The notes: generated from the sequence alone by a model not told the origin. DNA of 64,000 nucleotides from Pilasporangium apinafurcum (GCA_001600495.1 BCKE01000003.1:124001-188000), one strand, 5' to 3'. Shown: positions 20,721-30,665, counted from the first letter of the stretch. Translations and numbers: made by a program.

Positions 20721-22427
20721 ATGTTGCTAAAGTTGTTGACCGGAGCAGCTGCACTGTCCGCCACTGCTGCTGCTGCTGCAACAGCAGGCGGGTCGCGCTG
20801 CTTCCCTGAAAATTTTCTCTTTGGCTCAGCTACTGCTGCGTATCAAGTTGAAGGCGCATGGAATGAAGGTGGTCGTACTCCCAGTATTTGTGATGACTTT
20901 TGTCGCGCTCGACCGGATGTCGCCTGTGCGAATGTGGCCGATGACTTCTACCATCGATACAAAGAAGACATCCAGCTGATGGTCGAGACAGGATTGAAGT
21001 CCTTTCGGTTTTCAATTTCTTGGTCGCGAGCCATGAATTGGGACCCAGAAACCAACAGCATGAAAGCGAATCCACAAGGTATCGCTTTCTATCACGAGCT
21101 AATCGATGAACTCAATCGAAACAACATCACGCCCCTCCTCACACTTTACCACTGGGACTTACCATCGGAGCTGCAGACACATTTGAGTCCAGGCGGGTGG
21201 CTCAATCGTAAAGTCAACGACCACTTCGTACAGTTCGCAGAGCTCATGTTCCAAGAGTACGGAAACAAAGTTGACTACTGGTCCACGTTCAACGAGCCGT
21301 TGTCATTTGCGTTGATGGGCTATGGACTGGGAACACTTGCACCCGGTCTCTCTGGTTCGGATACGGACTCGTACACTGTGGCACATAATGTTCTGCTATC
21401 ACACGGAAGAGTTGTCCGGCGCTTCCGTGAACTGAGGGCAGACGCCAATGTGGTCAACGCCAACGCTCGGATCGGTATCGTCATTCCACTGGCCATCGCA
21501 TATCCCCATAACGCATCCAATCCGCTGGATGTAGCCGCTGCAGAGAGGCTCGTGCAGTTCTTGGGTGGTTGGTATCTCGAGCCACTACGTTCTGGTGATT
21601 ACCCAGCAGTAATGCGCGAGCGCGTGGGTGATCGACTGCCAAAGTTCACGGATGAAGAAGCAGAGATGGTGAAAGGTTCTTATGATCTTTTCATGATGAA
21701 CTACTACAATCCGGCAGTCGCTGCAGATTGCACTGAGGAGACCTGCCCACCAGAGAGCTTACCTGCTGGGTGGCTACGTGACGTTAGTATTCGTGGTATG
21801 TTCGGGTCGGATCCACCAATTTTACCTGAAGGAGCACGGTGGGCTGGTGCTGGGAATGACAAGTGCGGTATGTTCAGCGGCTATCCCCAGGGTTACATGG
21901 ACACTATGAAGTGGATGCATGCATTCGATACAAAGGCTGATATCCTGCTGACTGAAAACGGCTGGTGTGGTAATGAGACGATCGACAATCAAGATCAGCT
22001 GTGGTACTACCAAACGCACGTTGAGCAAGTGTACAAGGCCATTGAGGAAGAAAAAATTCCCGTCATCGGGTACACAGCGTGGTCGCTTGTCGATAACTAC
22101 GAATGGGGGTCCTTCAAGCCGCGTTTTGGGCTATACTACGTGAACTGGACGTCTCAAACAGGCTCGAAAGAGGGTTACACACCCAAGCCTACAGATCTCG
22201 CGCGGATCCCACGTACGGCAGCCAAATGGTATGCGCAAGTGGCCAAAAGTAATTGTCTAGATGTTGAGATCTCCAATGTTAAAGCAACCTCAGTAAGTGG
22301 CCAAACGTCCAGTTGGTTTGCGCAGTATGGTGTGGCTGGTGTTGTGGCGGTGGCCGCTGCTATTGTGGTAGTCCGTCGTGTATCGACTAAGCGCGGGTCG
22401 ACAGGAGAGATGACACCGTTACTTTAA
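20721..22427 (+). CDS. GH1 beta-glucosidase, membrane-anchored (array copy 6)
   Basis: 568 residues from the ATG at 20721. The signal peptide ends in an Ala/Thr-rich stretch (AAALSATAAAAATAGG). Catalytic residues are E192 (STFNEPLSF) and E412 (TENGW). Several positions set it apart from the other copies: SICDDF in place of SIWDDF, the region MNYYNPAVAADCTEETCPPE where others have LNHY.S..VTDC, and VRRFREL in place of VQRFREL. NHY to NYY changes a residue near the conserved active-site Tyr, so its substrate range may differ. The span is at about 535-553 and the tail is EMTPLL. A perfect initiator element sits 34 bp upstream. Confidence 0.95.
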   Translation: MLLKLLTGAAALSATAAAAATAGGSRCFPENFLFGSATAAYQVEGAWNEGGRTPSICDDFCRARPDVACANVADDFYHRYKEDIQLMVETGLKSFRFSISWSRAMNWDPETNSMKANPQGIAFYHELIDELNRNNITPLLTLYHWDLPSELQTHLSPGGWLNRKVNDHFVQFAELMFQEYGNKVDYWSTFNEPLSFALMGYGLGTLAPGLSGSDTDSYTVAHNVLLSHGRVVRRFRELRADANVVNANARIGIVIPLAIAYPHNASNPLDVAAAERLVQFLGGWYLEPLRSGDYPAVMRERVGDRLPKFTDEEAEMVKGSYDLFMMNYYNPAVAADCTEETCPPESLPAGWLRDVSIRGMFGSDPPILPEGARWAGAGNDKCGMFSGYPQGYMDTMKWMHAFDTKADILLTENGWCGNETIDNQDQLWYYQTHVEQVYKAIEEEKIPVIGYTAWSLVDNYEWGSFKPRFGLYYVNWTSQTGSKEGYTPKPTDLARIPRTAAKWYAQVAKSNCLDVEISNVKATSVSGQTSSWFAQYGVAGVVAVAAAIVVVRRVSTKRGSTGEMTPLL

Positions 22428-22689
22428 GGATGAATCGGAATCAGAACGTATGTAAGTGGTGTCTAGGGTCATGACAAATTGATGAATCGTCGAACAGAAA
22501 GGATCTTTCTTAGTTTTGTACGCGTCTTCAGTGGTTTTGGTCATGGATGCTTATATTGTTGCACTCAAGACAATAAAAGTAGATCAATCCTTTTCATAAA
22601 ACCTCCCAAGTATATTGATGTGATATGAGGATGAGTAATTGCAGTCAAGACCGGCTAATCAGTTGAGTATTATGAGCCATCATCACCAA

Positions 22690-22948
22690 TTCTCTACTGC
22701 TACAAAAAAAATCCACTTGATGATCGTGACAGGATTGAAGTCTTTCAATTTCTCCACCTTCTAGTCTCGAGCAATCAACCGAGATCCTGGCACGAAGAAA
22801 ATGAAAGTAAACTTCCGAGACACCGCCTTCCACTACGGTTCGACCGATGAATACAATCAGAACAGCATTACGTTTTACCTTTTCGAGTTGCTGTTGGAGC
22901 TGCAGACAGTTAAGTCTGGGCGAGTGGCTCAAATCGAGATCAAGTAAT
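22690..22948 (+). pseudogene. Short GH1 relic
   Basis: A 260 bp fragment of a further GH1 gene. Pieces can be read in order: KKIHLMIVTGLKSFNFS, then a WSRAINRDPGTKKMKVN-like run, then FHYGSTDEYNQNSIT, then LELQTVKSGRVAQIE. They line up with YKEDIQLMVETGLKSFRFS, WSRAMNWDPETKKMKAN, FYHDLIDELNRNNIT and SELQTELSPGGWLN in the intact copies. Frames shift between pieces. No other part of the gene remains on either side, so this is the remains of a partial duplication or of a deleted copy. Confidence 0.8.
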
Positions 22949-24851
22949 CAATCAAACGGATTCGGTTATCCATAACCATTCTGATTAATAGATTAAAACC
23001 CGATTCAACCATAAAACTAAATTCGGGTATAATATCTTATTACAATAATTTCCACTATAAAAGTACAAGCTTGTGGATGATTATTTACGGTATAACCGTA
23101 AATAATCATGGAAAATAACAATTATATTCCAGTGTCACTAAAGGGAATATTCTTCAGGTAATTTATGATTGGACACTCGAATCATTTTTTCAGATAGGTT
23201 TTTCAAAATCGATAATCCAATTCCCAAGTTTCCTACAAAAGAACGAATCCTTTTATTCGTTTGTGGTTGACAATGTCTGCTGCCAAGCACTCATCGTACG
23301 CTTCCTCATATGCGCACATGGTGCAAGCTAGTAAGACGATTATCTCCTTACAAGTCTGTTTAGATTTCCATTCAAACCATAAAGCGCAATCTATTAAAAA
23401 ACAGGTGCTTGACTCGAACCTGTTGGCGTAAGATTACTTCCTCGACAATGCATGTTACCTGCATTAGCCTCGTTCAGGTTTCTTGCCGCGCATCCCAATG
23501 ATGTCATAAATCTGACAGCTCGTTATCGAAACGCATATCTCTTCACAAAGTATAGCCCACATCACATGGTACGACGACGTCCAGACCCATGTTCCAGCGT
23601 CAACAAGAATGCTGATAGTATCTGGGAGGCGGTTAGCTGAGATACGGACTTCATGAACAACCTCCAACAACCGAACAGTATGAAATAGTTCTTGAGCGAA
23701 GAGATCGGCGCTGGACAGGCGGTTACTCCATGTCGTGACACTAGAGTTGTCTCGCTACGTTCTCACCTGGATGACAGCGTGCGCGATTGCCATTGTCATT
23801 GTGGTCCCCACATTAGCATCCAATATCAAGCAGAAGATCTTTCGCACATCTATGAAGTCTAACAATCTCAACTGAGAGTCTTCATAAGCTTGAGGATTAG
23901 TATAGTTACAGTGCGTTGTACCGTGTTATACTCCAGGTATGTGCTCCACGCCGATAACTTGTCTTTATTTAATGTATGTGGGTCCAAGATCATTATCATC
24001 GCCAGGCGCAGTGTGGTATTGGTATCTTCGAGATAACTGGGTGCGTCCAGCTCCACCATGACGTGATCATCCACCCATTCACAGCCAAAGAACGAGTCGA
24101 TATTAGTACTATTGCCGCTGATACTAAAGGGGGTTTCACGTCCAATCAGTCAGGATATTGCTCCGCCGCACTAGAAGAGCGACCCAGTTTGCCCGAGCGC
24201 CACAGATATATCCAGAACAAGTGCCTTAAGCTGGTGTAAGCAAGCATTCATCCGCCGAACATGGAGACTAGTAAGTATTATATTGTGAATGAAAGATGTG
24301 TATAGCTTGGCAAAGATTGGGTAAGAAGCTATATCAACAAAGTACTTCTCGTAAAACCTCCAGACCATTTTGTTGTTGTTTTCTGCAACAGATATTTTCG
24401 CTGCAAGGAAGAATTACTCAAGGGCTGGTCGCGTGTCAAAGATGAGTGCGATATTGTTGACAATTGATTAATGTGCAGTCAGTTCGACACCAACTGGGTC
24501 GTCTTTGTTGCCATGAGAATAGAATAAGTTTCAGTCTCAATGGAATGCTTTCTATCATCAAATGGTCAAAGTGCATCTGTAGTCACAGCAAGGAGTCAAA
24601 TTTTTCGAACAGAAAGCGAAAGCGCTTTATTGGCTGTTTCATCAAGAAACAGCAAAATCTCAAAATTTATCGAGTGTGGAACATTGAAGTGATGTGACTA
24701 GTGGTGGGACGAAACCAAATTTTTGAGCTCTTCGCCCAAAGATTCGCGCTTCAACCACCAATCAGCCCCTCATGCCTAGCGACAATGACGAATTTCTCAG
24801 TTTCTCTAGACGCCATTTCGCAACTTTCTAGCTTCTGCTGATTCTACAACG
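22949..24851. other. Gene-poor stretch with possible decayed coding DNA
   Basis: 1.9 kb between copies 6 and 7 without an intact gene. At 23737-23874 a frame reads LSRYVLTWMTACAIAIVIVV then a basic stretch, resembling a type I membrane span and tail and possibly the last remnant of another GH1 copy. At 23976-24239 an 87-codon frame and at 24361-24470 a short frame (PDHFVVVFCNRYF) look protein-like but match no family I recognise. A 33 bp hairpin palindrome at 23077-23109 is listed separately. This looks like the decayed remains of one or more genes. Confidence 0.4.
23077..23109. repeat. 33 bp hairpin palindrome
   Basis: Perfect 15 bp arms (ATGATTATTTACGGT) flank a 3-base ATA loop. It sits in AT-rich, gene-poor DNA just after the short GH1 relic. 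It shares no sequence with the palindromes at 10.6 and 12.2 kb. It may be a small inverted-repeat element or a solo foldback. Confidence 0.85.
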
Positions 24852-26570
24852 ATGCATTTGCTGGGTTTGCTAGGTGCAACACTCACGGGGATCGTCTCCT
24901 TGGGTGTGAAGGCGGAAGAGGCGACACGCTGCTTCCCTGATGGTTTCCTCTTCGGCTCCGCCACTGCCGCTTATCAGGTCGAAGGCGGTTGGAACGAAAC
25001 TGGCCGCACCCCATCCATCTGGGACGATTTCTGCCGTGAAAAACCGAAATTGCAATGCGCCAACGTTGCCGATGATTTCCTACATCGATATAAGGATGAC
25101 ATCGCGCTGATGGTCGAGACTGGTCTAAAAACTTTCCGTTTTTCGGTCTCGTGGTCGCGTGTCATGAACTGGAACGCCACGAGTGAGCGCATGGAAGTGA
25201 ATCAACCTGGTGTAGAGTTCTACCACGCTGTATTGGACGAACTGATACAGCGCAACATCACACCCATCCTGACGCTTTACCACTGGGACCTGCCGTCGGA
25301 GCTTCACACAGCGCTATCTCCTTCTGGGTGGCTCAATGATGATATCGTTGACCACTTTATTGACTACGCAGAGCTCATGTTTAATGAATTCGGCGACAAA
25401 ATCGACTATTGGACAACGTTCAACGAACCGTGGACGTTCACCACGCAGGGTTATGCTGGTGGCACAGCCGCCCCGGGACTCAAGCACTCGGATACGAACG
25501 TCTACATCGCTGCACACAACGTGCTACTCGCCCATGGCCAAGCAGTTAAGCGGTTTCGACAGCTCAAGGACGATGGTGTTGTCCATACAACGGCGCGCAT
25601 TGGTATCGTACTCAACTGTGACTTCGCCTATCCTCTGGACCCTAATAACTCTGATGATATTGCTGCGGGTGAACGGAAAATGCAGTTCTCGCTTGGGTGG
25701 TACCTCACGCCTATTGTTTCGGGGAAATACCCAGATGTCATGCGTGAACGTATCGGTGATCGCCTGCCTGAATTCACAGAAGATCAGTCGGCGCTGCTGA
25801 AAGGCTCATACGATGCGTTGATGCTCAATCACTATTCGTCCAAAATGGTGACCGACTGCTCCTCCAAAGTATCGACCGTCAAGTGTGAGAATCAAACGCT
25901 CGGATGGGATAAAGATCTGGGCATTGATGACACGCGTGCGCCGCCTGGTGCACGACTCGCGAGCAAGAATGAAGAAGGCAAATACAATTGCAATTGGTTC
26001 ACGGGGTATGCACCTGGGTATCTGGACACGATCAGGTGGATGCACAAGCAAGACCCCAATGCCGATATATTATTGACTGAGAATGGTTGGTGTGGCAACG
26101 AAGAGATCGACAACCAGGACCAACTTTGGTACTACCAGACGTATCTCACAGCAGTACACAGAGCCATCACGGAGGAAAACATCTCGATCATTGGCTACAC
26201 GGCATGGTCGTTCGTGGACAACTACGAGTGGGGATCGTTTAAACCTCGCTTTGGACTCTACTATGTGAACTTTACGTCTGAGACGGGCTCGAAGGAGGGC
26301 TATACGCCTAAGTCAACGGATCTCGCTCGAATTCCTCGTACTGCTGCCAAGTGGTACGCAAAGGTGGCTAAGAGCAACTGCCTCGTGGATATGGCAGAGA
26401 GCTCGACAATTGTGCCAGATACGACCCCCACTAGTGGCTCGGCGTGGTCGTCCTACTGGACGCTTGGTGCAGTGGTGGTGGTAATCGTAGCTGTGATTGT
26501 TGTGGTGGTAGTCCGTCGCCAGTGGTATAGCGGCACAGCGCAGGAGAAATCGTCCCTGTTGCGTGGATAA
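24852..26570 (+). CDS. GH1 beta-glucosidase, membrane-anchored (array copy 7)
   Basis: 572 residues from the ATG at 24852 (MHLLGLLGATLTGIVSLGVKAEE). Catalytic residues are E192 (TFNEPWTF) and E410 (TENGW). With copy 8 it forms a subgroup: both have EGGWNETGRTPSIWDDF, ADDFLHRY instead of ADDFYHRY, the short loop D(L/M)GIDD(T/S)RAP, and KYNCNWFTGY or NYNCKWFTGY. The active-site neighbour after NEP is Trp, unlike copy 8 (Leu). The span at about 535-555 is nearly pure Val/Ile (VVVVIVAVIVVVVV), then RRQWYSG and a tail with EKSSLLRG, the only copy with Ser in place of Pro before the LL. A CATTTCGC FPR-like block lies 35 bp upstream of the ATG. Confidence 0.95.
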   Translation: MHLLGLLGATLTGIVSLGVKAEEATRCFPDGFLFGSATAAYQVEGGWNETGRTPSIWDDFCREKPKLQCANVADDFLHRYKDDIALMVETGLKTFRFSVSWSRVMNWNATSERMEVNQPGVEFYHAVLDELIQRNITPILTLYHWDLPSELHTALSPSGWLNDDIVDHFIDYAELMFNEFGDKIDYWTTFNEPWTFTTQGYAGGTAAPGLKHSDTNVYIAAHNVLLAHGQAVKRFRQLKDDGVVHTTARIGIVLNCDFAYPLDPNNSDDIAAGERKMQFSLGWYLTPIVSGKYPDVMRERIGDRLPEFTEDQSALLKGSYDALMLNHYSSKMVTDCSSKVSTVKCENQTLGWDKDLGIDDTRAPPGARLASKNEEGKYNCNWFTGYAPGYLDTIRWMHKQDPNADILLTENGWCGNEEIDNQDQLWYYQTYLTAVHRAITEENISIIGYTAWSFVDNYEWGSFKPRFGLYYVNFTSETGSKEGYTPKSTDLARIPRTAAKWYAKVAKSNCLVDMAESSTIVPDTTPTSGSAWSSYWTLGAVVVVIVAVIVVVVVRRQWYSGTAQEKSSLLRG

Positions 26571-26988
26571 CAAAAAACATGATATACTGCTCAACCGGTC
26601 TACATCGTGAGGGGTTGAGTATTTTCTTGTGCGTGCAATCGAAACTGATGAGTTGACATAGTGATGAGACGCTTCGATTTACATTTTGATACGAATTGAA
26701 AAATTGGTGAAATAATCAATGAACAAGAGATCATTCTTCCCAAAATCTTGTTGTCGATTGGAGGAAGTGTATTATTATTGCACTGCTTCTACGTCACTTC
26801 TTTACTTTCCTTCTCAAACTCAAAACTTCCTTCAATCTACTACTTATCACTTGGCATGCGCACACTACAAATTACAACCTCAAAGATAGCGAGTGCCTAT
26901 TTGATTGCATCAGGAATCCTGATCGCGTACATATAACTTTGCCACAGAAAATAAAACGGCAAGCAAGCGAAGGCATCACCTCTTTGGC
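26571..26988. other. Intergenic between GH1 copy 7 and the C2H2 gene
   Basis: 418 bp separating convergent genes. No RNA gene, repeat or convincing frame; a 62-codon + frame at 26748 has no features. Confidence 0.45.
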
Positions 26989-27712
26989 TTAAAAATTATG
27001 TGCGTAAGGTGGTATATACTCAAACGCATGGGAGGCTGTCTCCACGGAAGGATGTTCATCATGGTCAAAAATGTTGGCGAGCACATTTACCAGCTCCCGA
27101 TTCCAGATATCTTCGGAGAATCCCATCGCTGAAGCAGGTGGAGACATGCAGACTTCATTCACATTCTGATGATGCATAACGTCCGTGACCGCCATAGGGG
27201 AACTCTTTCTTGGAGTATCCACAAATGCGACATTGACCTCCAGATGATGGTGCTTCACGTGCCGATTAAGGTTGCCTGTGGTGCTGAAGGTCTTGCCACA
27301 TCCCCACGCAGGACAGACTTTGATGCCGCTTTCAAAATGGAACTTCATGTGTTTGGTCAACTGGTTGTTGCTTGGGAACGTGCAGATGCAGCCCTCCACG
27401 GGACACTTCAAGGGCTCAATGTATCCATGAATACGCTTGTGCCGGGAGAGATTACCTGAGGTCGTAAAGCTCTTTCCGCAGGAGCGCTCGGGACAGACAT
27501 GCGGCCGCTCGCCTGTGTGGGTCTTGACATGGTCTTGGAGCAAGCATTTGTGATTGAATTGGCGGCCACAGTTACGTTGAGGGCACTGGACAATGGTTGT
27601 CAGATGCGGGCGCTGCAATGTTAATGTAGCGGTGGCTGTAGGAGCAACAGGAGGATAGTAGATATCATAGCCGTTACTGAATGTCATGTTGTTGTTGAGT
27701 GGGACAGACATT
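26989..27712 (-). CDS. C2H2 zinc-finger protein, probable transcription factor
   Basis: About 240 residues from the ATG at 27712; the frame stays open farther upstream to about 27.8 kb, so the true start may lie there or in another exon. Four C2H2 fingers follow one another: CPQRNCGRQFNHKCLLQDHVKTH, CPERSCGKSFTTSGNLSRHKRIH, CPVEGCICTFPSNNQLTKHMKFH and CPAWGCGKTFSTTGNLNRHVKHH (each shown within the allowed length by its core). The first link is the classic TGERPHV linker. All fingers have the CxxxxC spacing. This arrangement suits DNA binding in the nucleus. The C-terminal 70 residues have no fingers and are acidic. It lies inside the GH1 array but on the opposite strand, so it could in principle regulate the array; that is only a guess from position. 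Confidence 0.85.
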
Positions 27713-28874
27713 AAATTGCTAAAATAATGGGTAGCTGGTGCTATTGAGGTGGGCAATGGCGATTTGGAGAATGAACAACTAGTGAGACGCGTCTGAACAG
27801 CATCGCTGGATAAAGAAAAAAAATCTTACCGCACACAGCAGCGTGAGGTATAACACTACATAAGAGGCGTGTGTCAGCAGGATCTGGACAGGAAATCCTC
27901 TGACAAGCGTGTTAAGTACAAGAAGACTTGTTCCATCTCATGAACATAGAGACAGTGACTGACTGTCTTACAGTGATCTTATCGCGACACACGACGAATA
28001 AACACAGCCATTTCCATGCTACTTGATTGAATTTGGCTAGTACCATACTCGTATGTTTCAGGGACACTCGCTTACGCGAGTGAGAGACGTGTGACACACG
28101 CCTGATATACACAGCTCTGTCCGATCTTTTGCATCTCTTGAGTGTTGTCCATTAACGGCTGTCTTGTAAACACAACAACAGCTAGTCTTCCGCCCTTTGC
28201 ATAGCGCACTGTACCTACTCAATTGATGATCGACCTCTCTCGATGCGACGCTTGATGTGGCTGGATTTCTGCGTCATCTCATGCATCGAAGGAAATAAAA
28301 AGACGGACAATGCACATTATCGTGTCCATTTTGCTTGGGCAACTATATAGTTGCGACAATTTTGACATGGTGTGCACGTGGTGTGGTAGAGCTGTATTGG
28401 TACAGGATGGTACAGTGTACCTATTTATTGGTACACTGAGTTGGATCTTTCTCTCATTGCGTGTCAAGCCATGTGACGCACCACAATGACCAGTCACGCT
28501 GGAGACGTATCCCGGTTCATCCGTCCACTTCATTCCCAAAATTTTCGACTTCGAAGCAAAACACCACATGGTAGTGGCACGACTACCACTGTCACTTTGC
28601 GTCATGCACTCGTAGAATAAAATGCATACTTTATTTATCCACGCATTCATGTGCTGCCACCTTCTTTCATATCGTCATTATTGATCAACGCAATGGTGGG
28701 ATCTTCCTCCTCCCTCTATAAGGACGAAAAAAATATCACTCACTTCAACTGCAGCTGCCAAAGAAAAAGGAAAACTCCTCTGCCTCACCCTCCTTCATTA
28801 TCCTCCCCGCCCTCCGTTCGTTCTTCCATTCCCTTATTTGGTCATCACCAACCATTCCATTCCTTGGTTCCAAT
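27713..28874. other. Intergenic before GH1 copy 8, hairpin-rich
   Basis: 1.16 kb between divergent genes (C2H2 gene and GH1 copy 8). It contains two clear hairpins: 28065-28082 (7 bp arms CACTCGC with a TTAC loop) and 28413-28438 (9 bp arms CAGTGTACC with an 8-base loop). The minus-strand 123-codon frame at 28279-28650 has no domain. The last 100 bp are pyrimidine-rich (TTCTTCCATTCCC), as in oomycete promoters. Confidence 0.45.
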
Positions 28875-30665
28875 ATGCGGATGCTGTGGCGTTATGCTAC
28901 TGCAGTCATAGCTGCTGCGCTAATTCCGGTGTTGAGCACCTTCTCCACTGCTGATGCTGCTGCGAGATGCTTTCCTGATGGCTTCCTCTTTGGTTCCGCT
29001 ACGGCTGCTTACCAGGTCGAAGGTGGTTGGAACGAAACAGGGCGCACACCGTCCATCTGGGACGATTTCTGTCGCGATCGGCCGGAATTGCAGTGCGCCA
29101 ATGTAGCTGACGATTTCCTGCATCGATATAAAGAGGACATTCAGTTGATGGTTGCCACCGGCCTCCAGACCTTTCGCTTCTCCATCTCGTGGTCGCGCGT
29201 CATGAATTTCAACTCGACAACGCAGCGTATGCAGGTGAATCCACCTGGTGTAGCGTTTTACCATGAGCTTATCGATGAATTGTTACTCAACAATATCACG
29301 CCTGTGTTGACGCTTTATCATTGGGACTTACCTTCGGAGCTCCACACGCAACTAGATCCGCCTGGCTGGCTCAATCGCGACATCATCGACCATTTCGTTG
29401 AATATGCAGAGCTCATGTACTTCGAGTACGGCAGTAAAGTGACGCTTTGGTCGACGTTTAATGAGCCATTGTCGTTCACTTCGCACGGCTACGGCAATGG
29501 TCACGAAGCGCCAGGGTTCACTGGCTCAGCAACCATGGCGTACACTGCGACACATCATGTGCTGCTCTCACATGGCAGAGCCGTCCAGCGCTTCCGTCAT
29601 CTCAAGAACTCTGGTGTACTCAACGAGCGAGCGCGCATCAGTATCGTACTCAATATTGATATCGGGTACCCGCTGAACGCTTCCGATCCCATGGATATCG
29701 CCGCTGCTGACCGAAAGATGCAGTTCGGACTCAATTGGTTCTCAACACCCATCGTCAAGGGTGAATATCCTAAAGTAATGCGTGAGCGCGCGGGGAAGAA
29801 TCTCCCTGAGTTCACGAAGGAAGAAGCAGCGATGCTCACGGGCTCTTATGACCTCTTTATGCTCAACCATTACTCGTCCAAACTCGTCACGGACTGCAGT
29901 TCTTCGCATTCGACTGTCAAGTGCTCTGCGCTATCGCCGGGGTGGGAACGGGACATGGGCATTGATGAGTCTAGAGCTCCAGAAAATGCGCGGCTGTCCA
30001 GTAAAGATACCAACGGCAACTACAACTGTAAGTGGTTCACAGGCTATCCGAAGGGCTACATGGATACCATTAAATGGATGCACAACCAGAATACCACTGC
30101 TGAGATTCTGCTAACAGAGAACGGTTGGTGTGGCAATGAAGAGGTTGACAACCAGGATCAGCTCTGGTATTTCCAGACGTACTTGGAACAAGTGTACAAG
30201 GCCATCACGGAAGAAAAAATCCCGATCATTGGCTACACTGCGTGGTCGTTCATGGACAATTATGAGTGGGGGTCCTTCAAGCCGCGCTTTGGATTGTATT
30301 ATGTGAATTTCACGGCACAGACTGGTTCAAAGGAAGGTTATACTCCAAAGAAGACACAGCTGGCACGCATTCCTCGGACAGCAGCGAGATGGTTCACTCA
30401 AGTGGCCAAGAGCAACTGTCTCGATATTAGTGTTCAGCCAACCACAGAAGATGCAGTGATGATGCAAGAGAATGTACCCACTCCACCATCCTTCCCAGCG
30501 TCAGCCGATGTCTCTCAGTGGTCGTTATGTATGGTGGCGGCGGTCATGGGGCTGATCTTCGTGGTGGCACGTCGGACATCCTACAATCTCGCCACAGGTG
30601 GAGCCCGTATATTTGGTACCAAGCCTAATTCAGAGAAAACCCCGCTGCTTGGCCATATGGAGTGA
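28875..30665 (+). CDS. GH1 beta-glucosidase, membrane-anchored (array copy 8)
   Basis: 596 residues, the longest copy, from the ATG at 28875 (MRMLWRYATAVIAAALIPVLSTFSTADAA). Catalytic residues are E197 (LWSTFNEPLSF) and E415 (TENGW). It groups with copy 7 by its EGGWNETG and ADDFLHRY motifs but has NEPL. The linker between GH1 domain and membrane span is extended (about 20 residues longer, with QENVPTPPSFPASADVSQ), which would hold the enzyme farther from the membrane. The span is at about 549-566. The tail is also longer (RRTSYNLATGGARIFGTKPN before EKTPLLGHME). It ends the array; a 255 bp spacer leads to a peptidase gene. Confidence 0.95.
   Translation: MRMLWRYATAVIAAALIPVLSTFSTADAAARCFPDGFLFGSATAAYQVEGGWNETGRTPSIWDDFCRDRPELQCANVADDFLHRYKEDIQLMVATGLQTFRFSISWSRVMNFNSTTQRMQVNPPGVAFYHELIDELLLNNITPVLTLYHWDLPSELHTQLDPPGWLNRDIIDHFVEYAELMYFEYGSKVTLWSTFNEPLSFTSHGYGNGHEAPGFTGSATMAYTATHHVLLSHGRAVQRFRHLKNSGVLNERARISIVLNIDIGYPLNASDPMDIAAADRKMQFGLNWFSTPIVKGEYPKVMRERAGKNLPEFTKEEAAMLTGSYDLFMLNHYSSKLVTDCSSSHSTVKCSALSPGWERDMGIDESRAPENARLSSKDTNGNYNCKWFTGYPKGYMDTIKWMHNQNTTAEILLTENGWCGNEEVDNQDQLWYFQTYLEQVYKAITEEKIPIIGYTAWSFMDNYEWGSFKPRFGLYYVNFTAQTGSKEGYTPKKTQLARIPRTAARWFTQVAKSNCLDISVQPTTEDAVMMQENVPTPPSFPASADVSQWSLCMVAAVMGLIFVVARRTSYNLATGGARIFGTKPNSEKTPLLGHME

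Noticed and set aside
28279-28650. 123-codon minus-strand frame before GH1 copy 8
   Set aside because: No domain, no signal peptide and no homology pattern. It spans a hairpin and AT-rich DNA.
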